Made by a program: the position numbers and the translations under genes. From Kineosphaera limosa NBRC 100340 (GTDB taxonomy: Bacteria > Actinomycetota > Actinomycetes > Actinomycetales > Dermatophilaceae), in contig NZ_BAHD01000025.1 of the NCBI RefSeq assembly GCF_000298215.1, forward strand, positions 19,265 through 83,264: DNA of 64,000 bases. The letters are read 5' to 3'. The notes below the pieces were generated by a model. The model ran no database searches and was not told the DNA's origin. It saw nothing but the letters and a program-made list of their open reading frames with translations. This document shows, piece after piece, positions 30,155-44,430 of this stretch (positions within the stretch are counted from its first letter, which is position 1; every line of letters begins with the position of its first letter).

Positions 30155-31390
30155 ATGAGTTCTCTGCGCCCGGCCGGCGAGCGTGGCTCGCGCGGAATAT
30201 ATCTGGATCACGCGGCGACAACCGTCGTGCGACCCGAGGCGATCGCGGCTATGAGCGCAGAGCTTGCGCAGGTCGGCAATCCTTCCTCCCAACATGGCAG
30301 CGGCCGTGACGCGCGCCGCCGCCTGGAGGAGCGACGCGAAGAGATGGCTTCGGCTTTGGGGGCCCGGCCCTCGGAGCTGCTCGTCACCTCCGGCGGTACC
30401 GAGGCCGACAATCTCGCGGTCATCGGGCTGTTCCGGGCTCGCAAGCGCGCCGATGCCACGCGGGTCCGGCTCATCGTCTCGGCCCTGGAGCACCCGGCCG
30501 TCCGCGACGTGGCCCGCACCCTCGTGGAGCGCGAGGGCGCCCAGCTGACGTGGGTCCAGCCCGACCGCGACGGCATCGTCACCGTCGAAGCGATGCGGGC
30601 GGCACTCGCGCAGGACGGTGGCCCGCAGAACGTCGCGCTGGCGGCCTGCATGTGGGTGAACAACGAGATCGGGACGATTCAGCCGGTCGAGCAGATCGCG
30701 CAGCTCCTCGCCGAACACGACATCCCGCTGCACGTCGACGCGGTGCAGGCCGCCGGTCGCATCCCGTTCGACTTCGCCGCCCTCGGGGCGGCAACCGCAG
30801 CGGTCTCGGGGCACAAGCTCGGTGGGCCGACCGGCGTCGGCCTACTGCTGGCGCGCCGCGACGCCCCCCTGGAGGCGGTCTCCCTCGGGGGCGGACAGGA
30901 GCGTGGCATCCGCAGCGGCACGCTGGCCGGCGGCCTGGTGGCCGGCCTGAGCACGGCGCTGGTGCTGGCCGTCGCCGAACAGGGCCCGGAGGCGCAGCGG
31001 CTCGTCGCCCTGCGCGATCGGCTCATCACCGGTGCCCAAGACCTCGTGCCCGGGACCCTCGTCACGGGGGCCTGGGAGCCCGGCGACAGTACCCGGCGCA
31101 GCCCGTCGAACGCCCACCTGCTCGTGCCGGACAGCGAGGGCGATTCGCTGCTCTTCCTGCTCGACGCCGCCGGCATCGAATGCTCCACCGGGTCGGCGTG
31201 CCACGCGGGTGTGCCGCAGCCCAGCGACGTGGTGCTGGCCATGGGGTACAGCGAGGAGCAGGCGCGCGGGGCCTTGCGACTGAGCCTGGGCCACACCAGC
31301 ACGGAGGCGGACGTCGAGGCCTTCCTGGCCGCTTTCGGCCAGGCGGTGCAGCGTGCCCAGCGCGCGCACCGGGCGGCGAGGGCCGGCTGA
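30155..31390 (+). CDS. Cysteine desulfurase (IscS/NifS family)
   Basis: 411-residue PLP enzyme that takes sulfur from L-cysteine as a persulfide for tRNA thiolation and Fe-S clusters. The PLP lysine is Lys221 in SGHKLGGP and the persulfide cysteine is Cys343 in [19 protein letters not shown] opens the fold. The ATG follows a leaderless -10. Its stop overlaps the mnmA start by one base (TGATG), so the sulfur donor is coupled to its thiouridylase acceptor, as in mycobacteria (iscS-trmU). Confidence 0.95.
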   Translation: MSSLRPAGERGSRGIYLDHAATTVVRPEAIAAMSAELAQVGNPSSQHGSGRDARRRLEERREEMASALGARPSELLVTSGGTEADNLAVIGLFRARKRADATRVRLIVSALEHPAVRDVARTLVEREGAQLTWVQPDRDGIVTVEAMRAALAQDGGPQNVALAACMWVNNEIGTIQPVEQIAQLLAEHDIPLHVDAVQAAGRIPFDFAALGAATAAVSGHKLGGPTGVGLLLARRDAPLEAVSLGGGQERGIRSGTLAGGLVAGLSTALVLAVAEQGPEAQRLVALRDRLITGAQDLVPGTLVTGAWEPGDSTRRSPSNAHLLVPDSEGDSLLFLLDAAGIECSTGSACHAGVPQPSDVVLAMGYSEEQARGALRLSLGHTSTEADVEAFLAAFGQAVQRAQRAHRAARAG

Positions 31391-32484
31391 TGCGGGTCGT
31401 GGCCGCGATGAGCGGCGGGGTGGACTCGGCCGTGGCCGCCGCCCGCATGATGGAAGCCGGTCACGACGTGGTCGGGGTGCATCTGGCGCTGAGCAGTTCG
31501 GCGGCCACCCTGCGGGAGAGCGCGCGCGGCTGCTGCACGCTGGAGGATGCCGGCGACGCTCGGCGGGTCGCCGATCGCCTCGGCATCCCCTTCTATGTGT
31601 GGGACCTCGCCGAACGCTTCCGCCGCGATGTCATCGACGACTTCGTCGCCGAGTACGAGGCCGGCCGTACCCCCAATCCGTGCTTGCGCTGCAACGAGAA
31701 GATCAAGTTCGCGGCGCTCCTGGACAAGGCGTGGGCATTGGGTTTCGACGCCGTCGCCACCGGGCACTACGCGCGCATCGTCGAGCCCGACGACCCGGCG
31801 TGCCGCACCGGCAAGCGTGAGCTGCACCGTGCCGTCGACCCCGCCAAGGACCAGTCGTATGTGCTGGGGGTATTGGACGCCGACCAGCTCGCCGGCGCGT
31901 TCTTCCCGCTCGGCGACTCGACCAAGACCCAGGTTCGGGCCGAGGCCGCCGAGCGGGGCTTCGCCGTGGCCAAGAAGCCCGACAGCCACGACATCTGCTT
32001 CATCGCCGATGGCGACACCCGCGGCTGGCTGGAGCGGCGCCTGGGTCAGCAACCGGGCGACATCGTCGACGACCGGGGCGACGTGGTCGGCAGCCACGAC
32101 GGCGCCTTCGCCTACACCGTCGGCCAGCGGCGCGGATTGCGGCTGAACCGCCCGGCCGCCGACGGTCGCCCTCGGTATGTCGTGCGCACCGATCCGGCGA
32201 GCAACACCGTCTTCGTGGGGGCCCAGGAGCTGCTCGGCATCGACTCGATCACCGCGCAGAACGTGCGCTGGTGCGGGCCGGCCCCCAGCGGTCAGGTGCC
32301 GGTCGGGGCGCAGCTGCGCGCGCACGGCGAGGAGGTGCCCGCGCATGCCGCCGTTCGCGACGGGCAGTTGCACGTCGCCCTCGAGCGCTGCGTCCGCGGG
32401 GTGGCGCCGGGCCAGTCCGTGGTGCTCTACGACGGAACCAGGGTGCTCGGCTCGGGCACGATCGCGCAGACCGCGCGCGCCTGA
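31390..32484 (+). CDS. mnmA: tRNA-specific 2-thiouridylase MnmA
   Basis: 364-residue ATP-dependent enzyme that makes the 2-thiouridine of wobble U34 in tRNA Lys, Glu and Gln. The PP-loop SGGVDS is at residues 8-13. Cys98 (in [12 protein letters not shown]) and Cys203 (in SHDICFI) form the catalytic persulfide pair. KDQSYVLG, near residue 155, is also conserved. The ATG overlaps the stop of the desulfurase gene. No strong terminator hairpin is evident in the 206 bp to the next gene. Confidence 0.96.
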   Translation: MRVVAAMSGGVDSAVAAARMMEAGHDVVGVHLALSSSAATLRESARGCCTLEDAGDARRVADRLGIPFYVWDLAERFRRDVIDDFVAEYEAGRTPNPCLRCNEKIKFAALLDKAWALGFDAVATGHYARIVEPDDPACRTGKRELHRAVDPAKDQSYVLGVLDADQLAGAFFPLGDSTKTQVRAEAAERGFAVAKKPDSHDICFIADGDTRGWLERRLGQQPGDIVDDRGDVVGSHDGAFAYTVGQRRGLRLNRPAADGRPRYVVRTDPASNTVFVGAQELLGIDSITAQNVRWCGPAPSGQVPVGAQLRAHGEEVPAHAAVRDGQLHVALERCVRGVAPGQSVVLYDGTRVLGSGTIAQTARA

Positions 32485-32690
32485 GCGGGGCGGCCGACGT
32501 CGGCCCCCGCGACCCCCGCCGATCCGCGAGGGGCAGGGGGTGCCAGGAGGGTGAGCCATCGCTCGGTGCGGTCGAATTCACGCCCAGTTCGTTTACCGGA
32601 CAGGCGAATTCAACCGCCTATCGGTTGGCTACGGATGCCACGAGGCGACGTGTTTCACCGACCAGCACCCTGACCCTCCAGGAGTTCTCG

Positions 32691-33974
32691 ATGACCGACC
32701 AGCCCGCGAACCGCCCCGATTCTGCTCGCCCCGGCGAGAACGCCGACGCACCCCGCGGGATGTCCCGCCGCACCGTCCTGCGGGGCGGTGGTGCCGGAGT
32801 TGCCGGCGCGGTGATCCTCGGCCTGGGCTGGAGCAACTCCGCCTCCGCGGCCACTGCCGGCGCCCCCGCGGGTGCTGCCCCCAAGGCCGCCCCCAAGGCG
32901 GCCACCCCGCGCGCGGCCGCCAACCTGCGTTCGCTGGACCCGCACGCCTTCACCGGCCGCAGCATCACCGGTCGGCACCCTGAGTTCCTGCACGCCGCGG
33001 CGACCGGCCAGGTGGCCGTGCGCATCCTGCCGATCGACCGGGCCAAGTTCCTCGTCAATTCGGTCTTCGACCTGCGGGTCGAGGCCACCGGCGTGGACCC
33101 CAACACCGCCAAGATCGAGATCAACGTCAGCGGCCCGGGCGGCGCCGCCAAGATCCTGGTCGGCACCCCGGAACGCACCAGCTCGGCGTCCAACAGCCTC
33201 GAAGTCACCTACCGCGACGTGCACTATCCGGCCGCGGGTACCTACACGATCACCGCCAAGGTCACCTCCGGCTCCGCCACCAAGGAGACCAAGGTCAGCA
33301 ACGAGGCCGTGCTGGCCCGCGCCCGGCAGCGCCCGGTCAAGAACGTCATCTTCTTCCTCGGAGACGGCATGGGCCAGCCTGCGATCACCGCGGCGCGCAT
33401 CCTGTCCAAGGGGATCTCCGAGGGCAAGTACCACGGGCTGCTCGAGATGGACCGGATGGAGTATCGCGGCCTGGTGACGACCTCCGGCTACGACTCCATC
33501 GCCACCGACTCGGCGAACTCGATGTCGTCGTACATGTGCGGGCACAAGTCGAGCGTCAACGCGATGGGCGTCTACGAGTCCAACGCCACCGACGCGAACG
33601 CGCACCCCAAGGTCGAGACGATGGCCGAGATGGTCAAGCGCGGCAAGAAGATGGCCGTCGGCATCGTCACCACCGCCGAGATCCAGGACGCCACACCCGC
33701 CGCGGTCTTCGCGCACACCCGCCGCCGCAGCGAGTACGTCGAGATCATGCGTCAGTCGCTGCTGCCCGGCCAGATGCCCGACGTCTTCATGGGCGGCGGC
33801 ATGGCCAGCCTCGTGCCGAGCAGTGTCGAGGGGTCCAAGCGCAAGGACGACACCGACCTGCGCAAAGAGTTCCAGGGCAAGGGCTTTGCCTACGCCACGA
33901 GCCGCGCCGAGCTGAAGAAGGCTGTCGCCGGCAACCCCGGCAAGCTGCTCGGCCTGTTCCACATGGGCATATGA
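32691..33974 (+). pseudogene. Alkaline phosphatase, N-terminal part (frameshifted)
   Basis: Secreted PhoA-superfamily phosphatase cut by a frameshift. These 427 residues hold a twin-arginine signal (SRRTVLRGG then a hydrophobic stretch ending ASAATA), an Ala-rich linker, an Ig-like beta domain (~100-205) and the first catalytic half: metal ligand in LGDGMG and nucleophile Ser274 in TDSANSM. The frame stops as GLFHMGI-stop where the family reads GNM. Adding one A in GGC-ATATGAGC restores HMGNMSVYVDRE. AGGAG at 32680-32684 supports ATG 32691. Metal ligands lie on both pieces, so neither is active alone. A sequencing error or real inactivation are equally possible. Confidence 0.85.
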
Positions 33975-34723
33975 GCGTCTACGTCGACCGGGAGATCACC
34001 AAGGACCCCAAGTCGCTCAAGGAGTTCAAGGACCAGCCGACGCTCATGGAGATGACCAAGGCCGCCCTGTCGGTGCTGGAGAAGAAGAAGGACGGCTTCT
34101 TCCTCGTCGTCGAGGGCGCCTCCATCGACAAGATGGAGCACCCGCTGGACGGCCCCCGCGCGGTCTTCGACTGCATCGAGCTGGACCAGGCCGTCGGCAT
34201 CGCCAAGGAGTGGGCCAAGAAGCACGGTGACACCCTCATCGTCGTCACTGCCGACCACAACCACTCGATGAGCATCGTCGGCACCCACGACCGGCGGGAG
34301 AACCCGAACCCCGACCGCGAGGGCAACGGCGTGTACGGCGACGCGGGCTTCCCGAACTACGTCGACTCCAACGGCAACGGCTTCCCCGACAGCCCAGACC
34401 CCGACATCCAGCTGTTCTTCGGCTGGAGCAACCACCCCGACCACCGCGACGACTTCCAGTTCAACCCCTCGTTCGAGCAGCCGGCTCTGGTCAACGAGGG
34501 GTCCGGTCAGTCCGAGCCCAACCCAGTGCGCGACCCGAACGCGCTGCTGCAGGTGGGTAACCTGCCGGGCGAGCAGAGCAACTGCGTGCACACGGTCGAG
34601 GACGTCTCGGTCGTGGCCTCGGGGCGCGGCAGCCAGCGCTTCAACGGCGTGCTGGACAACACCGAGATCTTCTTCGCCATGGCCGACGCGATGCAACTGC
34701 GCCTGCCGGCGCCCAAGAAGTAG
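33971..34723 (+). pseudogene. Alkaline phosphatase, C-terminal part (frameshifted)
   Basis: A 250-residue frame that continues the phosphatase in the next reading frame. It carries the remaining metal ligands: the Glu, Asp and His in VEGASIDKMEH, Asp-His in TADHNHSMS, and the late His in CVHTVEDVS. A Ca-binding-like segment NYVDSNGNGFPDSPDPD is inserted. Its first ATG (33971) overlaps the upstream stop as ATGA, so reinitiation could in principle make a second polypeptide, but it has no signal peptide for export. A strong bidirectional terminator follows. Confidence 0.83.
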
Positions 34724-34734
34724 ACCTACGCAAC

Positions 34735-34775
34735 TAAAGGGTGGCCCGAGGCGCAACGCCTCGGGCCACCCTTTA
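34735..34775. terminator. Bidirectional terminator between convergent genes
   Basis: A perfect 19-bp stem (34735-34753 with 34757-34775) and CAA loop. The TTTA and TAAA ends provide short T runs on both strands. Confidence 0.9.
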
Positions 34776-34795
34776 CCGCTGGCTGGTAAAGCCGA

Positions 34796-36253
34796 TCAGT
34801 GCGAGCGCTCGTGGTGCTCGACCTGCTTGACCTCGCCACTGCGGACCCGGTTGAAGTACCCGACGATCTCGCGTCGGATGACCGGGGCCAAGAGGTACAG
34901 GCCGATGATGTTGAACAGGCCGAGCAGGAAGATCATGGAGTCGGAGAAGTTGATGACCGAGTCAAGGCCGGCGGCCGCACCGATGACGGTGAAGACGCAG
35001 AAGATCACCTTGTAGGCGTTCTCCGCGATGCGGTTCTCGCCGGAAAGGTAGGACACGGCCTTCATGCCGTAGTACGCCCAGCTGAGCATCGTGGAGAACG
35101 CGAACAGGATGACGGCGACCGCCAAGACGATCGGGAACCACGGCAGCACCGTCTCGAAGGCCCGCGACGTCAGACCCACACCACCGACGCGGCTGGCGTC
35201 GGGGTCGTTCCAGGCGCCGGTGATGACGATGGCCAGAGCGGTCATCGTGCAGATGACGATCGTGTCGATGAACGGCTCCAGGGCGGCGACGAAGCCCTCG
35301 GTGGCGGGCTCCTTGGTGCGGACCGCGGAGTGCGCGACCGCGGCCGAACCCAGACCGGCCTCGTTGGAGAAGGCCGCTCGCTGGAAGCCGACGATGAGGG
35401 CGCCGATGACGCCACCGGTCGCGCCGGCGCCGGTGAAGGCGCCGTCGATGATCTGCCCGAAGGCGGCGGGCACCATGTTGACGTTGACGATGATGACGAC
35501 GAGGCAGGCGGTGATGTAGAGGACGGCCATGAACGGCACGATCTTCTCGGTCACCCGCGCGATCGACTTGATGCCGCCGATGATGACGACGCCGACCAGC
35601 AGGGCGAAGCCCAGGCCGACGACCCAGCCGAGGCCGGCCAGCGGGCTGTTGTCCCCGCCGGTCACGCCGATGACCTGCGCCGTGGCCTGGTTGGACTGGA
35701 ACATGTTGCCGCCGCCGAGCGAGCCGCCGATCATGCAGATCGCGTAGATCACGGCGAGGATCTTGCCGAAGGTGCCCAGGCCGATCGACTTCAGGCCGTC
35801 GGTGAGGTAGTACATCGGGCCACCGGAGACGGTGCCGTCCTCCCGCTCACGGCGGAACTTCACCGCGAGCATGCACTCGGCCATCTTGGTGCTCATGCCC
35901 AGGAATCCCGCGACGATCATCCAGAATGTCGCTCCCGGGCCGCCGATGGAGATCGCGACGGCGACACCGGCGATATTGCCCAGGCCGACTGTGCCGGAGA
36001 CGGCGGTGGCCAGCGCTTGGAAGTGGGAGACCTCGCCGGCGTCCTTGGGATCGGAGTATTTGCCGCGCACCAGGTCGATCGCGAGCTTGAACCCGCGCAC
36101 ATTCATGAAGCCCAGATAGAACGTGAAGAATACGCCGGCAATGGCCAGCCAGAAGACGATGAGCGGCAGGGTGGCCCCGCCGATGTTGACGGAGAAGAAG
36201 ACGACCCCGGTGATCCACTCGGAGAAGGCGTCGAAGAGCTGGACAATACCCAT
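34796..36253 (-). CDS. Alanine/glycine:sodium symporter (AGCS family)
   Basis: 485-residue integral membrane transporter, Na+-coupled uptake of alanine or glycine. About 11 hydrophobic helices are visible, and the family signature GTVGLGNIAGVAVAISIGGP lies near residues 88-107. The N-terminus includes the typical VNIGGATLPLIVFWLAIAGVFFTFYLGF. The ATG at 36253 overlaps the stop of the upstream universal stress protein gene by one base (TAATG), so the two are one operon, with the stress protein first. Confidence 0.93.
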   Translation of the reverse strand: MGIVQLFDAFSEWITGVVFFSVNIGGATLPLIVFWLAIAGVFFTFYLGFMNVRGFKLAIDLVRGKYSDPKDAGEVSHFQALATAVSGTVGLGNIAGVAVAISIGGPGATFWMIVAGFLGMSTKMAECMLAVKFRREREDGTVSGGPMYYLTDGLKSIGLGTFGKILAVIYAICMIGGSLGGGNMFQSNQATAQVIGVTGGDNSPLAGLGWVVGLGFALLVGVVIIGGIKSIARVTEKIVPFMAVLYITACLVVIIVNVNMVPAAFGQIIDGAFTGAGATGGVIGALIVGFQRAAFSNEAGLGSAAVAHSAVRTKEPATEGFVAALEPFIDTIVICTMTALAIVITGAWNDPDASRVGGVGLTSRAFETVLPWFPIVLAVAVILFAFSTMLSWAYYGMKAVSYLSGENRIAENAYKVIFCVFTVIGAAAGLDSVINFSDSMIFLLGLFNIIGLYLLAPVIRREIVGYFNRVRSGEVKQVEHHERSH

Positions 36254-36684
36254 TACGGCACCACCGTTACGGGCACGGGCGAGTGCTGCACCAGGCGGGA
36301 GGCGGTGCTACCGAAGACGGTGCCTCGCAAGCCGGAGTCACCCGTGCGGCCCACGATGATGTGGCTCGCGTCGTGCTTGTAGGCCAGGTCGACGAGCGTC
36401 TCCGAGGGGTGACCGTGCTGCACCTCGGTCTGCGCGCTCAGGCCCGCCTCCTCGACGATCTTGGTCATCGGCTCGATGATCTGCTCGCGGGCGGTTACCA
36501 GCTCTTGCTCACGTCGCGCGTGGCGCTGCTCGTTGTCGCTGGGCGTGCTGAATGAGAACGGCGACCAGTTGATGACGTACGCGAGGATCAGGCTGAGATC
36601 TTCAGCGCGGGCCACGTCGACAGCGAAGCGCAATGCGCGCGTGGACGCATCGCCTCGGTCGACTCCGACGATGACCTTGGGCAT
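36253..36684 (-). CDS. Universal stress protein (UspA family)
   Basis: 143-residue single-domain Usp. The ATP-binding signature is present at the C-terminus: GRTGDSGLRGTVFGS then HSPVPVTVV. It starts MPKVIVGVDRGDAS with AAGGAGGG 4-5 nt upstream. Being coupled to a transporter gene suggests it modulates that symporter, as other Usp proteins do with their partner transporters; this is inference. The 205-bp upstream spacer holds no gene. Confidence 0.93.
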   Translation of the reverse strand: MPKVIVGVDRGDASTRALRFAVDVARAEDLSLILAYVINWSPFSFSTPSDNEQRHARREQELVTAREQIIEPMTKIVEEAGLSAQTEVQHGHPSETLVDLAYKHDASHIIVGRTGDSGLRGTVFGSTASRLVQHSPVPVTVVP

Positions 36685-36889
36685 CGTCCCTCCTTGTGGG
36701 TTGCGGGAATGGTGAAGCGCCGCCCACCTGGACCGTCGTGCCCGTCCGGGTTGCGGTGCCCTGGGGTCACCATGACCGCCCCAATGGCGCCAGGTCGCGC
36801 ATCGACCTCGTTTCGTAACCCGTTCTTTATGCCCTCGCTTTGTGTGCGATATGCGGTCCGCGATACCGCTGAGGCATCGTTTGCGCTGT

Positions 36890-37837
36890 TCAGGGACGGT
36901 TTCGGATGGGCGCCAAGGTGCCCGGGCTCCATTCCCACGCCAGGCCCCACACCCCTGGGCCGAAGTCGCGCCGATAGCGCCGCAGCGTGTGGTCGATGAC
37001 CGGCAGGGGAGTCGTGCGGCGGTCCTGCCCGATCTCGACGAACTCCTCCGCTTTGACCGGGATGGCCTGGGGGTCGAATTCGACCTCCAGGTAGCTCTCG
37101 CGCACCGTGCCGACGGTGCCGCGGCTCCAGTCCAGGAAGGGTTCGGTCTGCCCGCCGGCCCCGTTGGTGTACTGGATATGGACGACCTCGCCGACGTTCA
37201 TCGGCCGCGGCAGCAGCAGCTCGGCGACGACCAGCGGCAGGTCCTTGCTCTCGACGACCTGGCCGATGCGGCAGTTGTTCTCGGCGCTGATGAAGGGGTA
37301 GGCGCCGGGGTCGTCGTGGCCGTACCACGTGGGGAGGCGGTCGACCCCCTCACGGGTGGCGCGCATGAGCGCCGTGACCAGGTGGCCTTCGAGGGTGCCG
37401 TCGCGGCGGATGCGCATGTGGTCGTGCACCGACAGGTACTCCATGCCCATGTCCCAGTTGAGCCCGAGCTCGGACATCAGCTGCGAGATGACCTCGGCGC
37501 GCTTGATGAAGCGCTCGGCCTGCACGAGGTTGCGTCCGTCGCCGGTGAGGCGGGTGGGGCGAGGGGGCACCAGCGAGGCCAGCGAGCCGCGTTCGACGCC
37601 GAGGATCTCTTCGAGGGCGCCCAGCGCCGCGATGGAGGTGCTGCGCTGCGGCACGCTGCGTCCCGTGCGCCAGTAGCTCAGGGTTGCGGTCGACAGGTCG
37701 TGGCCGCGCCGGCGTAGGTGGTAGGTGATGCGCTCCAGCGACAGCCCGCGCTGGTCCGTTGCCTCCCGAAAAGCGTGGGCGAAAGTAGTCGCTGAGCGTA
37801 GGTCGACGTCAGCTTCGTCGGAAGCAACCAATGCCAC
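36890..37837 (-). CDS. XRE-type helix-turn-helix regulator with large C-terminal domain
   Basis: About 315 residues. The N-terminal helix-turn-helix (FREATDQRGLSLERITYHLRRRGHDLSTATLSYWRTGRS) is Cro/CI-like. The ~220-residue remainder is a conserved actinobacterial domain of unknown function that I cannot name (segments SELGLNWDMGMEYLSVHDH and YPFISAENNCRIGQVV), probably ligand-sensing. The start is unclear: GTG 37837 has AAAGG only 1 nt away, while TTG 37831 would have it at 7 nt. It is divergent from the MetE-like gene across ~385 bp containing palindromes that could be its operators. Confidence 0.78.
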   Translation of the reverse strand: MALVASDEADVDLRSATTFAHAFREATDQRGLSLERITYHLRRRGHDLSTATLSYWRTGRSVPQRSTSIAALGALEEILGVERGSLASLVPPRPTRLTGDGRNLVQAERFIKRAEVISQLMSELGLNWDMGMEYLSVHDHMRIRRDGTLEGHLVTALMRATREGVDRLPTWYGHDDPGAYPFISAENNCRIGQVVESKDLPLVVAELLLPRPMNVGEVVHIQYTNGAGGQTEPFLDWSRGTVGTVRESYLEVEFDPQAIPVKAEEFVEIGQDRRTTPLPVIDHTLRRYRRDFGPGVWGLAWEWSPGTLAPIRNRP

Positions 37838-38208
37838 GCCTTTCGTCGATGCTGCCCGCGTACTGCATCGGTGGTGCAGTGTCGTCGGCCGCGATCGGTG
37901 GGTGTGGTCGCGGCCGTGACCGCGGTCGCGGCCGGTTAACAACGGGCCACAAGAGACTAGACGTTCGTGTGCACGGATGTCCGTGCCCACATCCGCTTGC
38001 CGCCGTGTTAATGCTGGTCACAGTCTTCTCGGCCCCGCCAGATGACTCGTTCTGCGCGCCCGCCCCCGTAATTCATCGTAGATTGTGAGCTTGCCGAACG
38101 GGCTAAGTTAGGCCGCTGGAAACTCGGGTCGTCGCCGGAATCACCGGGCTTTCCCGGAGGAAGTCCCGGTGTTTGGAGGGGGTCGAGACCGACCGGCGAT
38201 GGGGCGCA
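37838..38208. other. Divergent intergenic region with two palindromes and a stem-loop
   Basis: There is no gene between the XRE regulator and the MetE-like gene. ACTGCA-TCGGTGG-TGCAGT (37862-37880) lies just upstream of the regulator, and GCACGGA-TG-TCCGTGC (37971-37986) is a perfect 16-bp palindrome. A 13-bp imperfect stem (38142-38154 with 38159-38171, CGGA loop) precedes the MetE-like gene. Around 37900-37935 runs of GGTCGCGGCC repeat in both orientations. Confidence 0.55.
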
Positions 38209-38214
38209 TAGGGT
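38209..38214 (+). promoter_or_regulatory. -10 box for a leaderless MetE-like transcript
   Basis: TAGGGT ends 8 nt before ATG 38223; there is no ribosome site. Confidence 0.35.
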
Positions 38215-38222
38215 CGGGGATC

Positions 38223-42017
<3,795 letters not shown>

Positions 42018-42021
<4 letters not shown>

Positions 42022-44420
42022 CGGATACGCGCGGAATGCGGGGTGGGCTCGGCGCCCTGCGCCGGGCCGGTCGGCGGGCCGAACAGGCGCTGCGCGCGCT
42101 GGCCAGCGCCGCCGCGCGCCCGGTCGTTCATCCGTGGATGCACCGCGAGGGCGGGCAAGTGCGCGACCTGGTGCGCCAACTCGACGGGCATCTGCGCCGG
42201 TTCGACGAGCTGGCGGCGCGGACACAGGCCCTCGCGGCCCGCCGCCTCGCCACCCACCCAGCCGGGGCGACCCCGGCCGAGGCGACTCTGGGCGAGGAGA
42301 CCCCCACCGAAGCGACCCTGGGGGAGACGACGTCGGCCGAGGCGACCCTGGGCGAAGCGACCCCGACCGACCCGACGATGCCGAGCCTGGCGGCGCTCGC
42401 GGCCACCCGAGCGGCGCTGGCCACCGCCCGCGACGCCTTCGACGGGCTGGCCACCGCCCTCGACGAGCACGGGCCGCCGCTGCGGGAACAGCTGGCCGAG
42501 TTGCCCGCGGCGGTCTCCGACCCGCGGCGGCTGCGCCACCTGCGGGCCGCCATCCGCGGGCACACCGATGCGCTCTCGGCGGCCGACGTCACCTGTCGCC
42601 GCGGGCTTGAGTCGGCGATCCGCACGATCCCCGACGGCCCAACCCTGATTTCCGCGCTCCTGCCGAACCCGATGGCCGAGTTCGCCGGCCCCAGCGGCCT
42701 GCCCGGCCTCAGCGGCCGCACCGAAGGCGCCAGCGGCCTGGCCGGCCCCAGTGGCCGGATCGAAGGCGCTGGGCAGGCCGGCGCCTCGGTGGGCACCGCC
42801 GCCGACGTCATCGCCGCGGGCAACGTCACTGACACCGCCGGTTCTCAGCTGCCGCCGCCCGACGCGGACGCCCGGCAGTTGCGGTCCGGGCTGGCGCTGC
42901 TCCCCACCGTCGTCGTGCGGGCGTACGTGCGCCGGCATCCGCAGGTCCTCGAACGGCTCGTCGCCTCCGCGGCCGATCTCGACCTGCTGCCCCGCGGGCT
43001 ACCACCCGAGGCTCTCTACGGCCGGCCGCACCATTCCTCGCCAGCCCAGCCACCAGCCCAACCGCCAGGTCAGCTCCCGGACCCAGAGCCTCACCTACCG
43101 CCAGACCCACCGTCGGACCCACCGTCGGACCCAGCGCCTCACCCACCGCCAGACCCACTGTCGGACCCAGCGCCAGACCCACCGCACGACGGGAACGCGG
43201 ACCCGGCCTGCGCCCGCATTGCGCGACGCAAGGCCCTCTTCGCCGCAGCCCCCGACGCCGCGCTACGGGCCGCCCTGCTGTGGCCCGGCCTCATCGGTGG
43301 GCTCGACGGCGCCAGCCCCGCGGCGCGCATCGAGGCGAATCGGCTGCTGCTGCGCGCCGAACTCGGGCGGGCGCGCCGCGCCGACGTGGACCTCGAGCTG
43401 CGCGCCATCGCCCGCCGGGTCGCCGACTCCACCTCCGTGCTGCAACGGCTCCGGGGGCGCCTGCTGACCGCGTGGCTCACCCGCGACGCCATCACCTCGT
43501 TCGTCACCACGAACGCCGACCTGCCGGGGCTGGAGCGGGCGGACCTGCGGGTCCGCATCCTGCTCTACCAGGGGCTGCTCTACGACCGCATCCGCGATCC
43601 CCTCGACGGACACGCCCCCGACGGCCGGCGTCGGCTGCTGCTGTTCGACCCCGCCGGACGCGGCCGCCTCGCCGAGCTGTGGGGCCGGCTCGACGACCAG
43701 ACCCGAGCCGTCGCCGTGTTCGTCCCCGGCACTGGCACCGCCGTGCGCGGTTTCCACCTGCCCACGCAGGTCGCCCGCGACCTCGCGCACGCGCTGGCTC
43801 CCACCCCCGCGGCAGCGATCGCCTGGATGGGCGCCGACTTCCCGCTGGCCATCGGCACCAACGCGCCGTTGGCTCACTACGCCCTGGCCGCCGCCGCACC
43901 CCTGCGCGACTTCGTGCTCGGGCTGCCGGTGCCCACGGGGGCCACCCTGACGGTCCTCGGGCACTCCTACGGCGGCACCATGGTCGGGGCAGCCGACCAC
44001 CTGGGCCTACCCGCCGACCGCATCGTGCAGATCGCCTCCCCGGGTGCCGGGCCGGGGGTGCGCGGCGTGGCCGACTACCCGCCGCGCGATCCGCTGGGGC
44101 GGCCCCGCGCCCCGGAACGCTACAGCCTCACGGCCCCCGGCGACCCGATCCGGTTCGCGCAGCGCTTCGAGGCGCCCTGGCGAGTCGTGCCGGCCGTCAT
44201 CGCCGCGCCCCTGCGCGCTCGCCTCGCCGGCCTGAGCCTGGGCGTCGACCCCGAACGGCTGAGCGGCATTCACGTGCTGCCCGCGGGAGTCTGGCAGGTG
44301 GCCCGCGACGGGCACGTCGCCGGCTCCCCGGTTGCCGGGCCCGCCGCCCACGCAGCCGTCGTAGAGCCGGGCACGCAGGCGTTCGCCCGGCTCGCACAGG
44401 TCGTCGGGGCCCCGCCGTAG
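42018..44420 (+). CDS. DUF1023-type alpha/beta hydrolase with helical N-terminus and low-complexity inserts
   Basis: 800 residues. The C-terminal ~350 residues are an alpha/beta hydrolase of the actinobacterial DUF1023 type: RLLLFDPAGRGRLAELWG, then FVPGTGTAVRG and the nucleophile elbow GHSYGG. The N-terminal ~230 residues are coiled helices (LVRQLDGHLRRFDELAARTQ). Three low-complexity blocks interrupt it: EATLGE-type repeats (~residues 85-120), Gly/Ser-rich repeats (~217-255) and a Pro/Asp-rich stretch (~340-395). There is no signal peptide. The substrate is unknown. It overlaps the 140-aa gene by 4 bp and ends 10 bp before gatC, whose -10 box includes its stop codon. Confidence 0.8.
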
Positions 44421-44423
44421 ACT
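44418..44423 (+). promoter_or_regulatory. -10 box for a leaderless gatC transcript
   Basis: TAGACT ends 7 nt before ATG 44431, and its first three bases are the stop codon of the hydrolase gene. There is no ribosome site. It gives gatCAB an independent promoter. Confidence 0.5.
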
Positions 44424-44430
44424 GGCCCCC

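Noticed and set aside
32576..32597. PHO-box-like 11-bp direct repeats upstream of the phosphatase
   Set aside because: ATTCACG and GTTCGTT match the GTTCACC consensus too poorly to call; only the location is suggestive.
33960..33980. Programmed -1 frameshift in the phosphatase
   Set aside because: There is no slippery heptamer and no obvious downstream pseudoknot; a one-base indel explains it better.
36812..36825. 14-mer TTCGTAACCCGTTC shared with 55039-55052 as a common operator
   Set aside because: A single 14-base match in 64 kb of biased-composition DNA is expected by chance, and it is not palindromic.
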